This document shows positions 1-7,732 of a DNA stretch of 64,000 nucleotides, piece after piece; within the stretch, counting starts at the first letter, position 1; every line of letters starts with the position of its first letter. The notes below the pieces were generated by a model. That model saw only the letters and a program-made list of their open reading frames with translations, had not been told where the DNA came from and ran no database searches. The position numbers and the translations under genes are program-made. The DNA is from Gammaproteobacteria bacterium (GTDB lineage Bacteria > Pseudomonadota > Gammaproteobacteria > Xanthomonadales > Xanthomonadaceae): positions 1 through 64,000 of the forward strand of contig JANXRY010000008.1 in NCBI GenBank assembly GCA_025356635.1, in the 5' to 3' direction.

Positions 1-2
1 CC

Positions 3-887
3 AAGTTGCGCAGCACCTATACCGACAAACTGCCGGAGATGATCAATCCGGTTACCGGTCGCGTGCACACCAGTTACCACCAGGCCGGTGCCGCCACCGG
101 CCGGCTCAGCTCGAACGATCCGAACTTGCAGAATATTCCGATCCGGACAGCCGACGGCCGACGCATTCGCCGCGCCTTCATCGCGCCGCCCGGAAGGGTG
201 TTGGTGGCCTGCGATTATTCGCAGATAGAGTTGCGGATCATGGCGCATTTATCCGAAGACGCCGGATTGACCAAAGCCTTCGCCAGCGGCCAGGACGTTC
301 ATCGCGCCACCGCCGCCGAAGTGTTCGGCGTGCCGCTCGCCGATGTCAGCGGCGATCAACGCCGTGCCGCGAAAGCGATCAACTTCGGCCTGATGTACGG
401 CATGAGCGCCTTCGGCCTCGCGCGCCAGCTCGGTATCGGCCGTGGCGAAGCGCAGGACTACATCGCGCTGTACTTCGCCCGCTATCCGGGCGTGCGCGAG
501 TACATGGACCGGACCCGCGCACAGGCGCGTGAAGCGGGCTATGTCGAGACCTTGTTCGGCCGCCGACTGACGCTGCAAGAGATCCATTCCCGCAATCAGG
601 GCCAACGTGCCGGTGCCGAACGCGCGGCGATCAACGCGCCGATGCAAGGCACCGCCGCCGATATCATCAAGCGGGCGATGGTCACAGTCGATGCCTGGCT
701 GCAATCGTATTCGACGAAAGCGTTGATGCTGATGCAGGTGCACGATGAACTGGTGTTCGAGGTCGAGGCCGGCTTTGCCGGAACCTTGGCAGCCGAGGTG
801 AAGGCGCGCATGGAAGCCGCCGCGGAACTGCGCGTTCCGCTCGTGGTCGATGTCGGGACCGGCGCCAACTGGGACGAGGCGCATTAA
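3..887 (+). CDS. polA: DNA polymerase I, C-terminal part (5' end outside window)
   Basis: This is the polymerase domain of DNA polymerase I, which fills gaps and removes primers in replication and repair. About 294 residues are visible and the frame is open at the left edge; the 5'-3' exonuclease and most of the 3'-5' exonuclease region lie outside the window. Visible family A motifs are the TGRLSS segment, motif A ([12 protein letters not shown]), the O-helix ([14 protein letters not shown]) and motif C ([10 protein letters not shown]). The protein ends GANWDEAH, as in the enterobacterial enzyme. A small RNA gene follows within 125 bases, the position Spot 42-like RNAs occupy in other gammaproteobacteria. 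Identity is certain; the true start cannot be seen. Confidence 0.98.
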   Translation, partial: KLRSTYTDKLPEMINPVTGRVHTSYHQAGAATGRLSSNDPNLQNIPIRTADGRRIRRAFIAPPGRVLVACDYSQIELRIMAHLSEDAGLTKAFASGQDVHRATAAEVFGVPLADVSGDQRRAAKAINFGLMYGMSAFGLARQLGIGRGEAQDYIALYFARYPGVREYMDRTRAQAREAGYVETLFGRRLTLQEIHSRNQGQRAGAERAAINAPMQGTAADIIKRAMVTVDAWLQSYSTKALMLMQVHDELVFEVEAGFAGTLAAEVKARMEAAAELRVPLVVDVGTGANWDEAH

Positions 888-1009
888 TTTACGACTTCTT
901 AACGACTGTCGCCGCCAGTTAAACGCTGCCTGAATACCTGGCGCAACCATGACTTCTGGTTCACGAACTTCTCACCCCTGCCGGCGTCTACTGACTGCGA
1001 CGGATGCAA

Positions 1010-1122
1010 TGTCCGCCGTGGATCGACTCCCTCCCCTGAGATCGATCCATAAGGAGCCCGCTTTCCCCGGCAGGCTCCAAACCCCGGCCCCGCAAGCTTC
1101 CCCTGGCTTGCGGGGTTTTTTT
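1010..1122 (+). ncRNA. sX13-like small RNA downstream of polA
   Basis: This segment can fold into three consecutive stem-loops. Stem 1 pairs 1020-1029 with 1038-1048 (one bulged A) around loop CCTCCCCT. Stem 2 pairs GGAGCC (1053-1058) with GGCTCC (1073-1078), with an inner GC pair, around a TTTCCCC loop. Stem 3 is the terminator at 1088-1115 with loop TTCCCCTG. All three loops expose TCCCC, suited to pairing with GGGGA-like ribosome binding sites. To my knowledge Xanthomonas sX13 is about 115 nt, has C-rich loops and lies next to polA, so I infer membership of that family. The 5' end is approximate and no convincing promoter was found; TGCAAT at 1005-1010 is a weak -10 candidate. Confidence 0.75.
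1088..1122 (+). terminator. Intrinsic terminator of the polA-downstream small RNA
   Basis: A perfect 10-bp stem (CCCCGCAAGC at 1088-1097 with GCTTGCGGGG at 1106-1115) has an 8-nt loop and is followed by seven T residues. It reads on the plus strand. It also stands between the RNA gene and the convergent hemF stop codon at 1127. Confidence 0.92.
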
Positions 1123-1126
1123 ATCT

Positions 1127-2087
<961 letters not shown>

Positions 2088-2098
2088 CACCGCCAACA

Positions 2099-3073
2099 AT
2101 GACCTCCGCCGCCGCCCCTGCCGACCGCCTGCATGTGAAACTTGATTCCGGTGGCGACGGCGGCGGCGAGCCTTTGCTCCGCTTCGAATTCGGCGCCGCT
2201 TCACCCGATCCTCGGCGTGTGCCCTGCGCTCACCTGGCGGGCCCGGCCACGGAATCCTGGTATGCCGGCGAAATCGGCGAAAGCGCCGATACCTGCGACG
2301 CCGCCTGGGCGCATAGCGAGCGCTATGCCTATTGCGCGCTCAGCGTGGATGAAGCCGATGGCGACATCGAAGCCGCTGCTGCCAACGCCTACCAACGCCT
2401 GCTGACCTGCGTGCGGCCGTCCGCACATCCCTATCTGTTGCGCGTCTGGAATTACTTTACGGCGATCAACGAAGGCCAGGACGACGACGAGCGCTATCGG
2501 CGCTTCTGCGTCGGCCGGGCGCGCGCTGTGGACGGCATGTTCAACGACCCGCCACCGGCGGCCACGGCCATCGGAGCCGTTTGCGCCGAAGGCACGCCGG
2601 CGCGGGTGCAACTGATCGCTCTCTGCGCGAATGTGCCAGCGACCGCACTGGAGAACCCCCGGCAAACGCCGGCTTGGCGCTACCCGCGCGAATATGGCCC
2701 AGTCTCGCCCGGGTTTTCGCGTGGCGCCTTGCTCGATGCCGACACACAAACGCCGCGCCTGCTTGCTTCCGGTACTGCCAGCATCGTCGGTCACATATCG
2801 CGGCATGCCGGCGATACCACTGCGCAATTGCGCGAAAGCCTCGCCAACCTGATGGCCCTGCTTGACCAAGGCCATCAGCGCTGTGGTCGCCGCTTCGAAC
2901 TCGCTGGCTGCGAATCCTTGCGCGTTTATTTGCGTCAGCCGAACGATCTCGCCATTGCCCAGGCGGTGATCTCGGAATCGGAGCTGCCGGCCGGGCACGT
3001 GCTGTACCTGCGCGGCGACGTCTGCCGACGCGAACTCAATGTCGAAATCGAAGGCGTGTTCGCCGCGCGCTAG
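2099..3073 (+). CDS. xanB2: Chorismatase / 3-hydroxybenzoate synthase, XanB2-like
   Basis: The 324-residue protein resembles the XanB2/FkbO/Hyg5 chorismatase family, which converts chorismate to 3- and 4-hydroxybenzoate. In Xanthomonas these feed xanthomonadin-type pigments and ubiquinone. Recognisable features are the block LLRVWNYFTAINEG (about residues 118-131), the RYRRFCVGRARAV segment, and the C-terminal GHVLYLRGDVCRRELNVEIE, which resembles the YjgF-like half of the family. The ATG has no Shine-Dalgarno sequence but a strong -10 box directly upstream. Its stop codon overlaps the convergent xthA stop. No aryl-polyene pigment cluster is seen nearby, so supply of 4-hydroxybenzoate for ubiquinone is a reasonable inferred role. 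Family assignment is firm; the product ratio cannot be read from sequence. Confidence 0.85.
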   Translation: MTSAAAPADRLHVKLDSGGDGGGEPLLRFEFGAASPDPRRVPCAHLAGPATESWYAGEIGESADTCDAAWAHSERYAYCALSVDEADGDIEAAAANAYQRLLTCVRPSAHPYLLRVWNYFTAINEGQDDDERYRRFCVGRARAVDGMFNDPPPAATAIGAVCAEGTPARVQLIALCANVPATALENPRQTPAWRYPREYGPVSPGFSRGALLDADTQTPRLLASGTASIVGHISRHAGDTTAQLRESLANLMALLDQGHQRCGRRFELAGCESLRVYLRQPNDLAIAQAVISESELPAGHVLYLRGDVCRRELNVEIEGVFAAR

Positions 3074-3840
3074 CGGGCCAATTCCACCCAGACCGGCGCG
3101 TGATCGCTGGGGCGATCCCAGCTGCGTGGTTCGCGATCGATCACCGACGCGATGCAACTTGAGCGCAGGGCATCGCTGACCAAGGCCAGGTCGATGCGCA
3201 GGCCGAGGTTGCGGCGAAATCCCGCCGCGCGGTAATCCCACCAGCTGAACTGCCCGCCTTCTTCGTTGTGCAAACGAAAACTGTCGTGCAGGCCGAGCGC
3301 CTGCAAGCGTTGCAGCGCCGCGCGTTCGGCGGTGGAAGTGAGGATGCTGTCGTCGTTCCAGATTTTCGGGTCGTACACGTCGCGATCGTCCAGCGCGATG
3401 TTGAAATCGCCCATCACCACCATGTTCGGGTGCGTCTTTATTTCATCGCTTAGCCAACCGTGCACGGCATCGAGCCAGCGCAGCTTGTAGTCGTATTTAT
3501 CCGTGCCGATGTCCTGGCCATTGACCACGTACAGGTTGATGATGCGCACGCCGCCAACCGTTGCGGCGATGGCGCGTTTTTGTTCGTCGTCGAATCCGGG
3601 GATGCCGAGCTGCACATCGTGGGCCGGTTCACGGCTGAGGATGGCGACGCCGTTGTAGGTCTTCTGTCCGGCGAACACGCTGCGGTAGCCCAAACCAATC
3701 AGCGCCGTATCAGGGAAGCGCGCATCTTCGAGTTTTGTTTCCTGCAAGCCGACCACATCCGGCTGGCGCAGGCGCAGCCATTCCTCCAGGTGCGGCAGGC
3801 GGACATTGAGCGAATTGACGTTCCAACTGGCGATTTTCAT
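3070..3840 (-). CDS. xthA: Exodeoxyribonuclease III
   Basis: This is an AP endonuclease and 3'-5' exonuclease of base excision repair. The 256-residue protein starts MKIASWNVNSLNVRLPH and carries the LQETK metal-binding motif, the GDFNIA active-site block, RIDLAL and the C-terminal SDHAPVW catalytic histidine motif. I chose ATG 3840 because the protein aligns with the family from MKIASWN; an in-frame ATG at 3849 would add only three residues and the upstream frame is not family-like. The gene is convergent with xanB2, overlapping it by 4 bases. A second AP endonuclease homologue is not seen in the window. Confidence 0.95.
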   Translation of the reverse strand: MKIASWNVNSLNVRLPHLEEWLRLRQPDVVGLQETKLEDARFPDTALIGLGYRSVFAGQKTYNGVAILSREPAHDVQLGIPGFDDEQKRAIAATVGGVRIINLYVVNGQDIGTDKYDYKLRWLDAVHGWLSDEIKTHPNMVVMGDFNIALDDRDVYDPKIWNDDSILTSTAERAALQRLQALGLHDSFRLHNEEGGQFSWWDYRAAGFRRNLGLRIDLALVSDALRSSCIASVIDREPRSWDRPSDHAPVWVELAR

Positions 3841-3948
3841 GGCGCACATGCTACCTGTTCGCAGGCGGGATTGACCTGGATCATGCCGACAGGCGAGGCT
3901 AGGCGAACAATCACCAGACGCCCCGCGTAACCGACCCCGAAGGATCCC

Positions 3949-4255
3949 TTGGCCGTCGTTCCCCGTTACACCGCTGTCCTGCGCCGACTGCATTGGGGCA
4001 TGTTCATGCTCGTGTTGCTGGCCTACCTGCTGATCGAACTGCGGGGCTATGCGCCGCGCGGCAGCGAGTTGCGTACTGGCCTGATGCGCACGCATATCCT
4101 CGCCGTTCGCCGGTAACCACGACCTGCACGAGGCGATCGAGGACATCCACGGCGAGCTTGGCGACATCTTCTACGGTGTGATCGGCCTGCACATCGCCAT
4201 TGCTCTCTTCCACCACTTCGTCCGCCGGGATGATGCGCTGCGCCGGATGCTCTGA
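3949..4255 (+). pseudogene. Cytochrome b561 remnant with internal deletion and frameshift
   Basis: The first part, from TTG 3949 with AAGGA upstream, encodes 55 residues typical of a b561 N-terminus (RRLHWGMFMLVLLAYLLIEL, then RGSELRTGLMRTH) and stops at 4114. A different frame then encodes the family's C-terminal helix (GVIGLHIAIALFHHFVRRDD, then ALRRML) and stops at 4253-4255. About 70-80 central residues, including the second and third helices with their heme ligands, are missing. Two recognisable ends in two frames with no middle indicate a deletion that also shifted the frame. An intact protein would be an inner-membrane diheme electron carrier; this one should not function. Confidence 0.85.
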
Positions 4256-4351
4256 TGGCTCAGGCCGCGAAGCCGTAATAGAACCGGCAGAGTTCCCGCT
4301 GTCGCTCTGGACTCTACGAGCCGGTCACAGGGTAGGTAAACCCCGCCCTAT

Positions 4352-4591
4352 TCAAGGCGCCTGCGTTCTCTGCAACAACGCCGCCGGCTCAACAGCGAGC
4401 GCCTTGGCGATTCTTTCTATGTTGTAGATCGTGACGTTCTTTTCGCTTCGTTCCAGCATGCCCACGTAAGTTCGATGGACACCGGCCCGTTCGGCCAATT
4501 GTTCCTGCGACAAGCCGAGCGCCATCCGTCGCATGCGGACATGGGCTGCGAAGACTTCGACCAGAGGGCATTCGTGGGGCTTGAGCGCCAT
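4352..4591 (-). CDS. Small XRE-family transcriptional regulator
   Basis: The 79-residue protein is almost entirely one helix-turn-helix domain: the stretch RMALGLSQEQLAERAGVHRT is a classic Cro/C1-type recognition unit, followed by YVGMLERSEKNVTI. Such stand-alone regulators occur as controllers of restriction-modification or toxin genes, but no partner is adjacent: a dead cytochrome gene lies downstream and a membrane-protein operon starts divergently at 4709. It could regulate that divergent operon. Starting at ATG 4591 gives a protein of the usual length. Target unknown. Confidence 0.85.
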   Translation of the reverse strand: MALKPHECPLVEVFAAHVRMRRMALGLSQEQLAERAGVHRTYVGMLERSEKNVTIYNIERIAKALAVEPAALLQRTQAP

Positions 4592-4708
4592 CCCAAGAAT
4601 GTCGTGGGTTGCATACCATGATTCGACATACTAAGATTAGCAATGTCGGCAGGGGATGAATGAGCGAACACACCTCACGAGTGAGGTGCGACACCACAGG
4701 GGGCGTGC

Positions 4709-5281
4709 GTGCACTGGCGCGATGTGATCGGCGTAATGGCCGGCGTAGTGGCGCTGTCTGCGCTGATTCCCTACGCCCGCAGCATCCTGGCCGGGCATAC
4801 CAAACCGAACCGTGCCAGCTGGTGCATCTGGTCGCTGGTCGGCATCGTATTGGCTGCCAGCTACAAAGCATCCGGGGCCGATGCCACGTTCTGGATCGCC
4901 GTTGCCTACGCGGTTAATCCACTTACCGTCGCGCTGCTGTCCATTCGCTATGGCGTGGGCGGCGCAAGCCGACTCGACCTGATCTGTCTGGCCGTGTGCC
5001 TGCTGATCCTGCTGCTATGGTGGCGGCTGCGTTCCGCACCGGTGGCGTTGTTTTTGACACTTTGCGTTGATGCGCTGGGCGCGTTGCCTACGCTGCGCAA
5101 GGCTTGGCAAGACCCGCGCAGCGAAGATCAACTGGCCTGGGGCATAGCCTGCGCCGCCGCTTTTCTCAACCTGTTCGCCATCGACTCGCCGAAGCCGCAG
5201 GTCTGGCTGTATCCGGTTTATGCCTTCCTCGTCACGGCCCTGATCTACGCCTTGTTGCTGCGGCAAAGGCGCACCGCATGA
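4709..5281 (+). CDS. Multi-spanning membrane protein, PQ-loop-like
   Basis: The 190-residue protein is very hydrophobic with about six to seven predicted membrane segments. Its first part (GVVALSALIPYARSILAGHT, then KPNRASW) has the P-Y and P-N-R-x-S-W pattern of PQ-loop/SemiSWEET-like bacterial proteins, and LFLTLCVDALGALPTLRKAW repeats a similar turn. The start is GTG 4709, preceded by AGGGGG. Its stop overlaps the ATG of the SET-domain gene by 4 bases, so translation is probably coupled. The substrate, if it is a transporter, is unknown. It is the first gene of an unusual four-gene accessory operon. Confidence 0.8.
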   Translation: MHWRDVIGVMAGVVALSALIPYARSILAGHTKPNRASWCIWSLVGIVLAASYKASGADATFWIAVAYAVNPLTVALLSIRYGVGGASRLDLICLAVCLLILLLWWRLRSAPVALFLTLCVDALGALPTLRKAWQDPRSEDQLAWGIACAAAFLNLFAIDSPKPQVWLYPVYAFLVTALIYALLLRQRRTA

Positions 5282-5853
5282 TGCGCTGGCGGCATCCACA
5301 GCTCGCGCCCGGCGACAGCAGCGGCTACGGTCTCGGGGTGTTCGCCAGCGCGCCGATCCGCAAGGGTGAAGTGCTGCACGTACTGGGCGGCGCCAAAGTG
5401 TCGGTGGGCGATCTGGTCGCACGCACCCTGCGCGGCGAGGAACGCTGCGATGATCCATTGCAGATCGGTCGGCGCACATATCTGGTGTTGGACGACGCAT
5501 CGCGCCTGTTCAATCACGCCTGCGCCCCCCCCGCAGGCCTGCGCAAAGCCAGCGAACTTTTCGCCCTGCGCGACATCCGCGCCGGCGAGCAAATTACGTA
5601 CGACTACGCCATGACAGTCGCTCCTACCGATTGGTCGATGCCTTGCCAGTGCGGTTCACGCCACTGTCGAAAAATCATTGGCGACGTGACGACAGTTATA
5701 CCGGCACAACGTCGCGAATACGAACGAGCGGGCGCGGTGCAGCGCTACATGCGCGCCGTGCAACGGGAACTGGATGCTGGCACTTACCGCATCCCTCGTT
5801 ACGAGGTGCTAGCGATGGCGAAGATCAATGCCATGCCAGGAAATAACCGGTGA
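5278..5853 (+). CDS. SET-domain protein (putative lysine methyltransferase)
   Basis: The 191-residue protein shows SET-domain signatures: SSGYGLGVFASAPIRKGEVL near the start, SRLFNHACAPP (the NH-x-C substrate/AdoMet block), AGEQITYDYA and a post-SET cysteine cluster CQCGSRHCRKII. Such domains use S-adenosylmethionine to methylate lysines; bacterial substrates are mostly unknown. The family's usual RFxNHxCxPN is here RLFNHACAPP. The start is the first of two tandem ATGs at 5278, overlapping the upstream stop as ATGA. Its own stop overlaps the next gene's GTG. The function of the operon is not established. Confidence 0.85.
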   Translation: MMRWRHPQLAPGDSSGYGLGVFASAPIRKGEVLHVLGGAKVSVGDLVARTLRGEERCDDPLQIGRRTYLVLDDASRLFNHACAPPAGLRKASELFALRDIRAGEQITYDYAMTVAPTDWSMPCQCGSRHCRKIIGDVTTVIPAQRREYERAGAVQRYMRAVQRELDAGTYRIPRYEVLAMAKINAMPGNNR

Positions 5854-6800
5854 TCCCGACCTTTCCGACCATGCACCCGATCACGCTGGAGATTCGCCCG
5901 GCGCTGCAGGCTCACCTCTCGCTATATCCGCCGTACTCTGACTTCGGCCATACCGCGCTGTGGGCGTGGGACAAATCCGGGCACTCCGGCGTGGCAATGC
6001 TGCATGGAAATTTGGTGGTGTTATTCCATACTACCGCCACCGCCACCGCCACCGCCACCGAGCGATTTTTTTACTCCTTCCTCGGTCACGAATGCGTGGA
6101 TGCTGTCGCAGACGTGCTGCTAGAAAGTTCCGCGCAGGCGGGCTATCCGGTCGAGCTTCGGTTGGTGCCGGAAGAGGTCGCACTTCTGCTGAATCCTGCA
6201 CGTTTCGAAATCATCGAGGATAGCGATCACCACGATTACGTGCTGACCTGCGAAGACCTCACCACCTACTCAGGAAGCCGCTACCGCCGCCAACGCAAAT
6301 GGGTGAATCAGTTCAACCGAGTCAATGGCTGCGAAATCAGTACGCTGAATCTTGAATCGAATACCACACACAAACACATCACAGTGCTGAGCGATGTGTG
6401 GCGGGATAATCGGTGTGCTGCCGAAAGACCCATCGAAATCGATGGGCTATGGGGCTGCGGCGATTTTCCGATCCACCGATTGGTTTCACATGCCGAGCAT
6501 TTGGGGCTCTTCGGCATCGGCATCTGGAGTAGCGCTAGCCTTATTGCTTGCGGCATCGTCGAACCCCTGCCCGGCGACTGGGCGATGTTCCACTTCTGGA
6601 ACGCAGACGTCCGCCACGGTGGCGTGTACGAGGTGCTGATGCAGGAAACCGCCAAGGCGATGCTGGCGCAGGGCCGCACGCGGCTGAACTTTCAGGAAGA
6701 CCTGGGGCTGTCGGGGTTGCGCCACAACAAACTCAGCTATCGGCCTGTTGGCTTCCTGAAGAAATACACCGTACGGTGGCGACAAGAGAGAAAACCATGA
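5850..6800 (+). CDS. DUF2156-family (GNAT-fold) acyl- or aminoacyl-transferase-like protein
   Basis: The 316-residue soluble protein resembles DUF2156, the domain that forms the C-terminal part of phosphatidylglycerol lysyltransferases (two GNAT-like folds using aminoacyl-tRNA). Features pointing this way are the paired basic segment YSGSRYRRQRKWVNQFNR in the middle and, near the end, NFQEDLGLSGLRHNKLSYRP, the usual acceptor/CoA-like block. It lacks the N-terminal membrane half of MprF. GTG 5850 is chosen because AGGAAA lies 6 bases upstream and it overlaps the preceding stop; ATG 5871 is an alternative. A hexanucleotide repeat encodes a Thr-Ala run near residues 62-70. The substrate is unknown. 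Confidence 0.7.
   Translation: MIPTFPTMHPITLEIRPALQAHLSLYPPYSDFGHTALWAWDKSGHSGVAMLHGNLVVLFHTTATATATATERFFYSFLGHECVDAVADVLLESSAQAGYPVELRLVPEEVALLLNPARFEIIEDSDHHDYVLTCEDLTTYSGSRYRRQRKWVNQFNRVNGCEISTLNLESNTTHKHITVLSDVWRDNRCAAERPIEIDGLWGCGDFPIHRLVSHAEHLGLFGIGIWSSASLIACGIVEPLPGDWAMFHFWNADVRHGGVYEVLMQETAKAMLAQGRTRLNFQEDLGLSGLRHNKLSYRPVGFLKKYTVRWRQERKP
6033..6059 (+). repeat. In-frame hexanucleotide microsatellite (ACCGCC)
   Basis: Four and a half copies of ACCGCC encode alternating threonine and alanine inside the DUF2156 gene. Copy-number change in whole units would alter length by two residues without shifting frame. Confidence 0.9.
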
Positions 6801-6979
6801 ATCAGAAGAAGCTTCCGTATATCGTGCCGGTGACCATCGAGATCAGGGTGTCGCAGATGCCGCCCGGGCAGATCGGCTTGTTCGCGGTGCGCCGCCTGAA
6901 GCCGCGCACCATCATCGCCAGAACGAATGGCTGGGCGAACGCTCTTAGAGCACCGCCTCCAAGCCTTTGCGATCGATAA
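6797..6979 (+). pseudogene. Truncated second SET-domain gene
   Basis: ATG 6797 overlaps the stop of the DUF2156 gene by 4 bases, so this was a fourth coupled gene. The 60 codons encode a SET-domain start, VPVTIEIRVSQMPPGQIGLF followed by AVRRLKPRTIIARTNGW, that parallels the GVFASAPIRKGEVL region of the gene at 5278. After about residue 46 the sequence becomes unrelated (ALRAPPPSLCDR) and stops. The loss point coincides with the 3' end of the toxin-antitoxin module at 6945. The NHxC block and post-SET cysteines are missing, so it is unlikely to be active. No remainder is found beyond the module. Confidence 0.65.
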
Positions 6980-7271
6980 GGTCGAGCAGCTTGAGCGAAG
7001 CTCCGCTCGGCTTCTTCTCGCCGATCTCCCACTTCTGAACCGTCGACGCGCTGATATTCAGGATGGCCGCAAACACCGCCTGGCTGACCTGCGCATGCTT
7101 GCGGATCGACTTGATCTTGCGGTAGCCGATCGCCGGGACATCGAGATTGCACAGTGCATCGTACTCGTGCATGCGGCGCGCACTGATCACGCCAGCGCGG
7201 CGCAGGTCCGCCGCGGTGTTGTGCACTTCATCAAGGATCCGACTACGGGGCTTGGTCGTCTTCGTCGCCAT
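6945..7271 (-). CDS. XRE-family antitoxin (HigA/NadS-like)
   Basis: The 108-residue protein has a C-terminal helix-turn-helix (HAQVSQAVFAAILNISASTV, then QKWEIGEKKPSG) typical of antitoxins that follow a RelE-type toxin and repress their own promoter. Residues 1-50 would contact the toxin. It starts at ATG 7271, inside the 3' end of the toxin gene (29-bp overlap), giving coupled translation in toxin-first order. The likely operator is the palindrome at 7650-7668. The module interrupts a SET-domain gene and so looks acquired. Confidence 0.88.
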   Translation of the reverse strand: MATKTTKPRSRILDEVHNTAADLRRAGVISARRMHEYDALCNLDVPAIGYRKIKSIRKHAQVSQAVFAAILNISASTVQKWEIGEKKPSGASLKLLDLIDRKGLEAVL

Positions 7272-7638
7272 GGCATATCTCCACTATGGAATGGGTCGCC
7301 AAGGCGCTGGCGATCGCTTTGTCATCGAGCCGCAACAGATCCTTGGCGATCTCCTGGAGGGCTTGCAGCTCGGATTGATCGATATTGGCGCGTTCGTTCT
7401 TGTCGAAGCCAAACATAAAATACCATCGGTTCCCCAGATTCGTAGCAACTAACGTACGCGCTGCGCCGCGTTTTCCGCGGCCAGCAGGCGCGATCCGCTT
7501 TTTCACCACCTGCCCGCCGAGATGGGCGTCTATCAAGCCTTGTTCCATTTCCGCGATGGATCGACACAAGTCGGCATCGGTCAGGCTGGATTTCCTCATC
7601 CAGCGGGTAAAAGTAGCCGTTCTGAATGCGCGGTTCAT
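7243..7638 (-). CDS. RelE/HigB-superfamily toxin
   Basis: The 131-residue protein matches the RelE-like family that accompanies XRE antitoxins: it has an N-terminal helix region (LCRSIAEMEQGLIDAHLGG), the basic stretch VVKKRIAPAGRGKRGAARTL and the strand NRWYFMFGFDKNERANI. These toxins usually act as ribosome-dependent or free mRNA nucleases. A longer reading from ATG 7647 is possible, but that ATG sits directly against the -10 box, upstream of the expected transcript start; ATG 7638 fits a leaderless mRNA and is preferred. The antitoxin follows with overlap. Confidence 0.85.
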   Translation of the reverse strand: MNRAFRTATFTRWMRKSSLTDADLCRSIAEMEQGLIDAHLGGQVVKKRIAPAGRGKRGAARTLVATNLGNRWYFMFGFDKNERANIDQSELQALQEIAKDLLRLDDKAIASALATHSIVEICHGDEDDQAP

Positions 7639-7647
7639 CAAAGCCAT

Positions 7648-7676
7648 ACTATATCACCAGGTGATATAACACTCAA
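7648..7676 (-). promoter_or_regulatory. Promoter and palindromic operator of the RelE/XRE module
   Basis: On the minus strand TTGAGT (7676-7671) and TATAGT (7653-7648) are separated by 17 bases. A near-perfect palindrome, TATATCACC-A-GGTGATATA (7650-7668), fills the spacer and overlaps the -10 box, as expected for autorepression by the antitoxin. The start codon at 7638 lies 9 bases after the -10 box. Confidence 0.8.
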
Positions 7677-7732
7677 GGCACGAATTTTACCCCGTGCAAC
7701 GCCAGACGCGACGACAACTTGAAGCGCTTGCT

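Noticed and set aside
7645-7647. ATG 7647 as start of the RelE-type toxin
   Set aside because: It abuts the -10 box and would be upstream of the expected transcript start.
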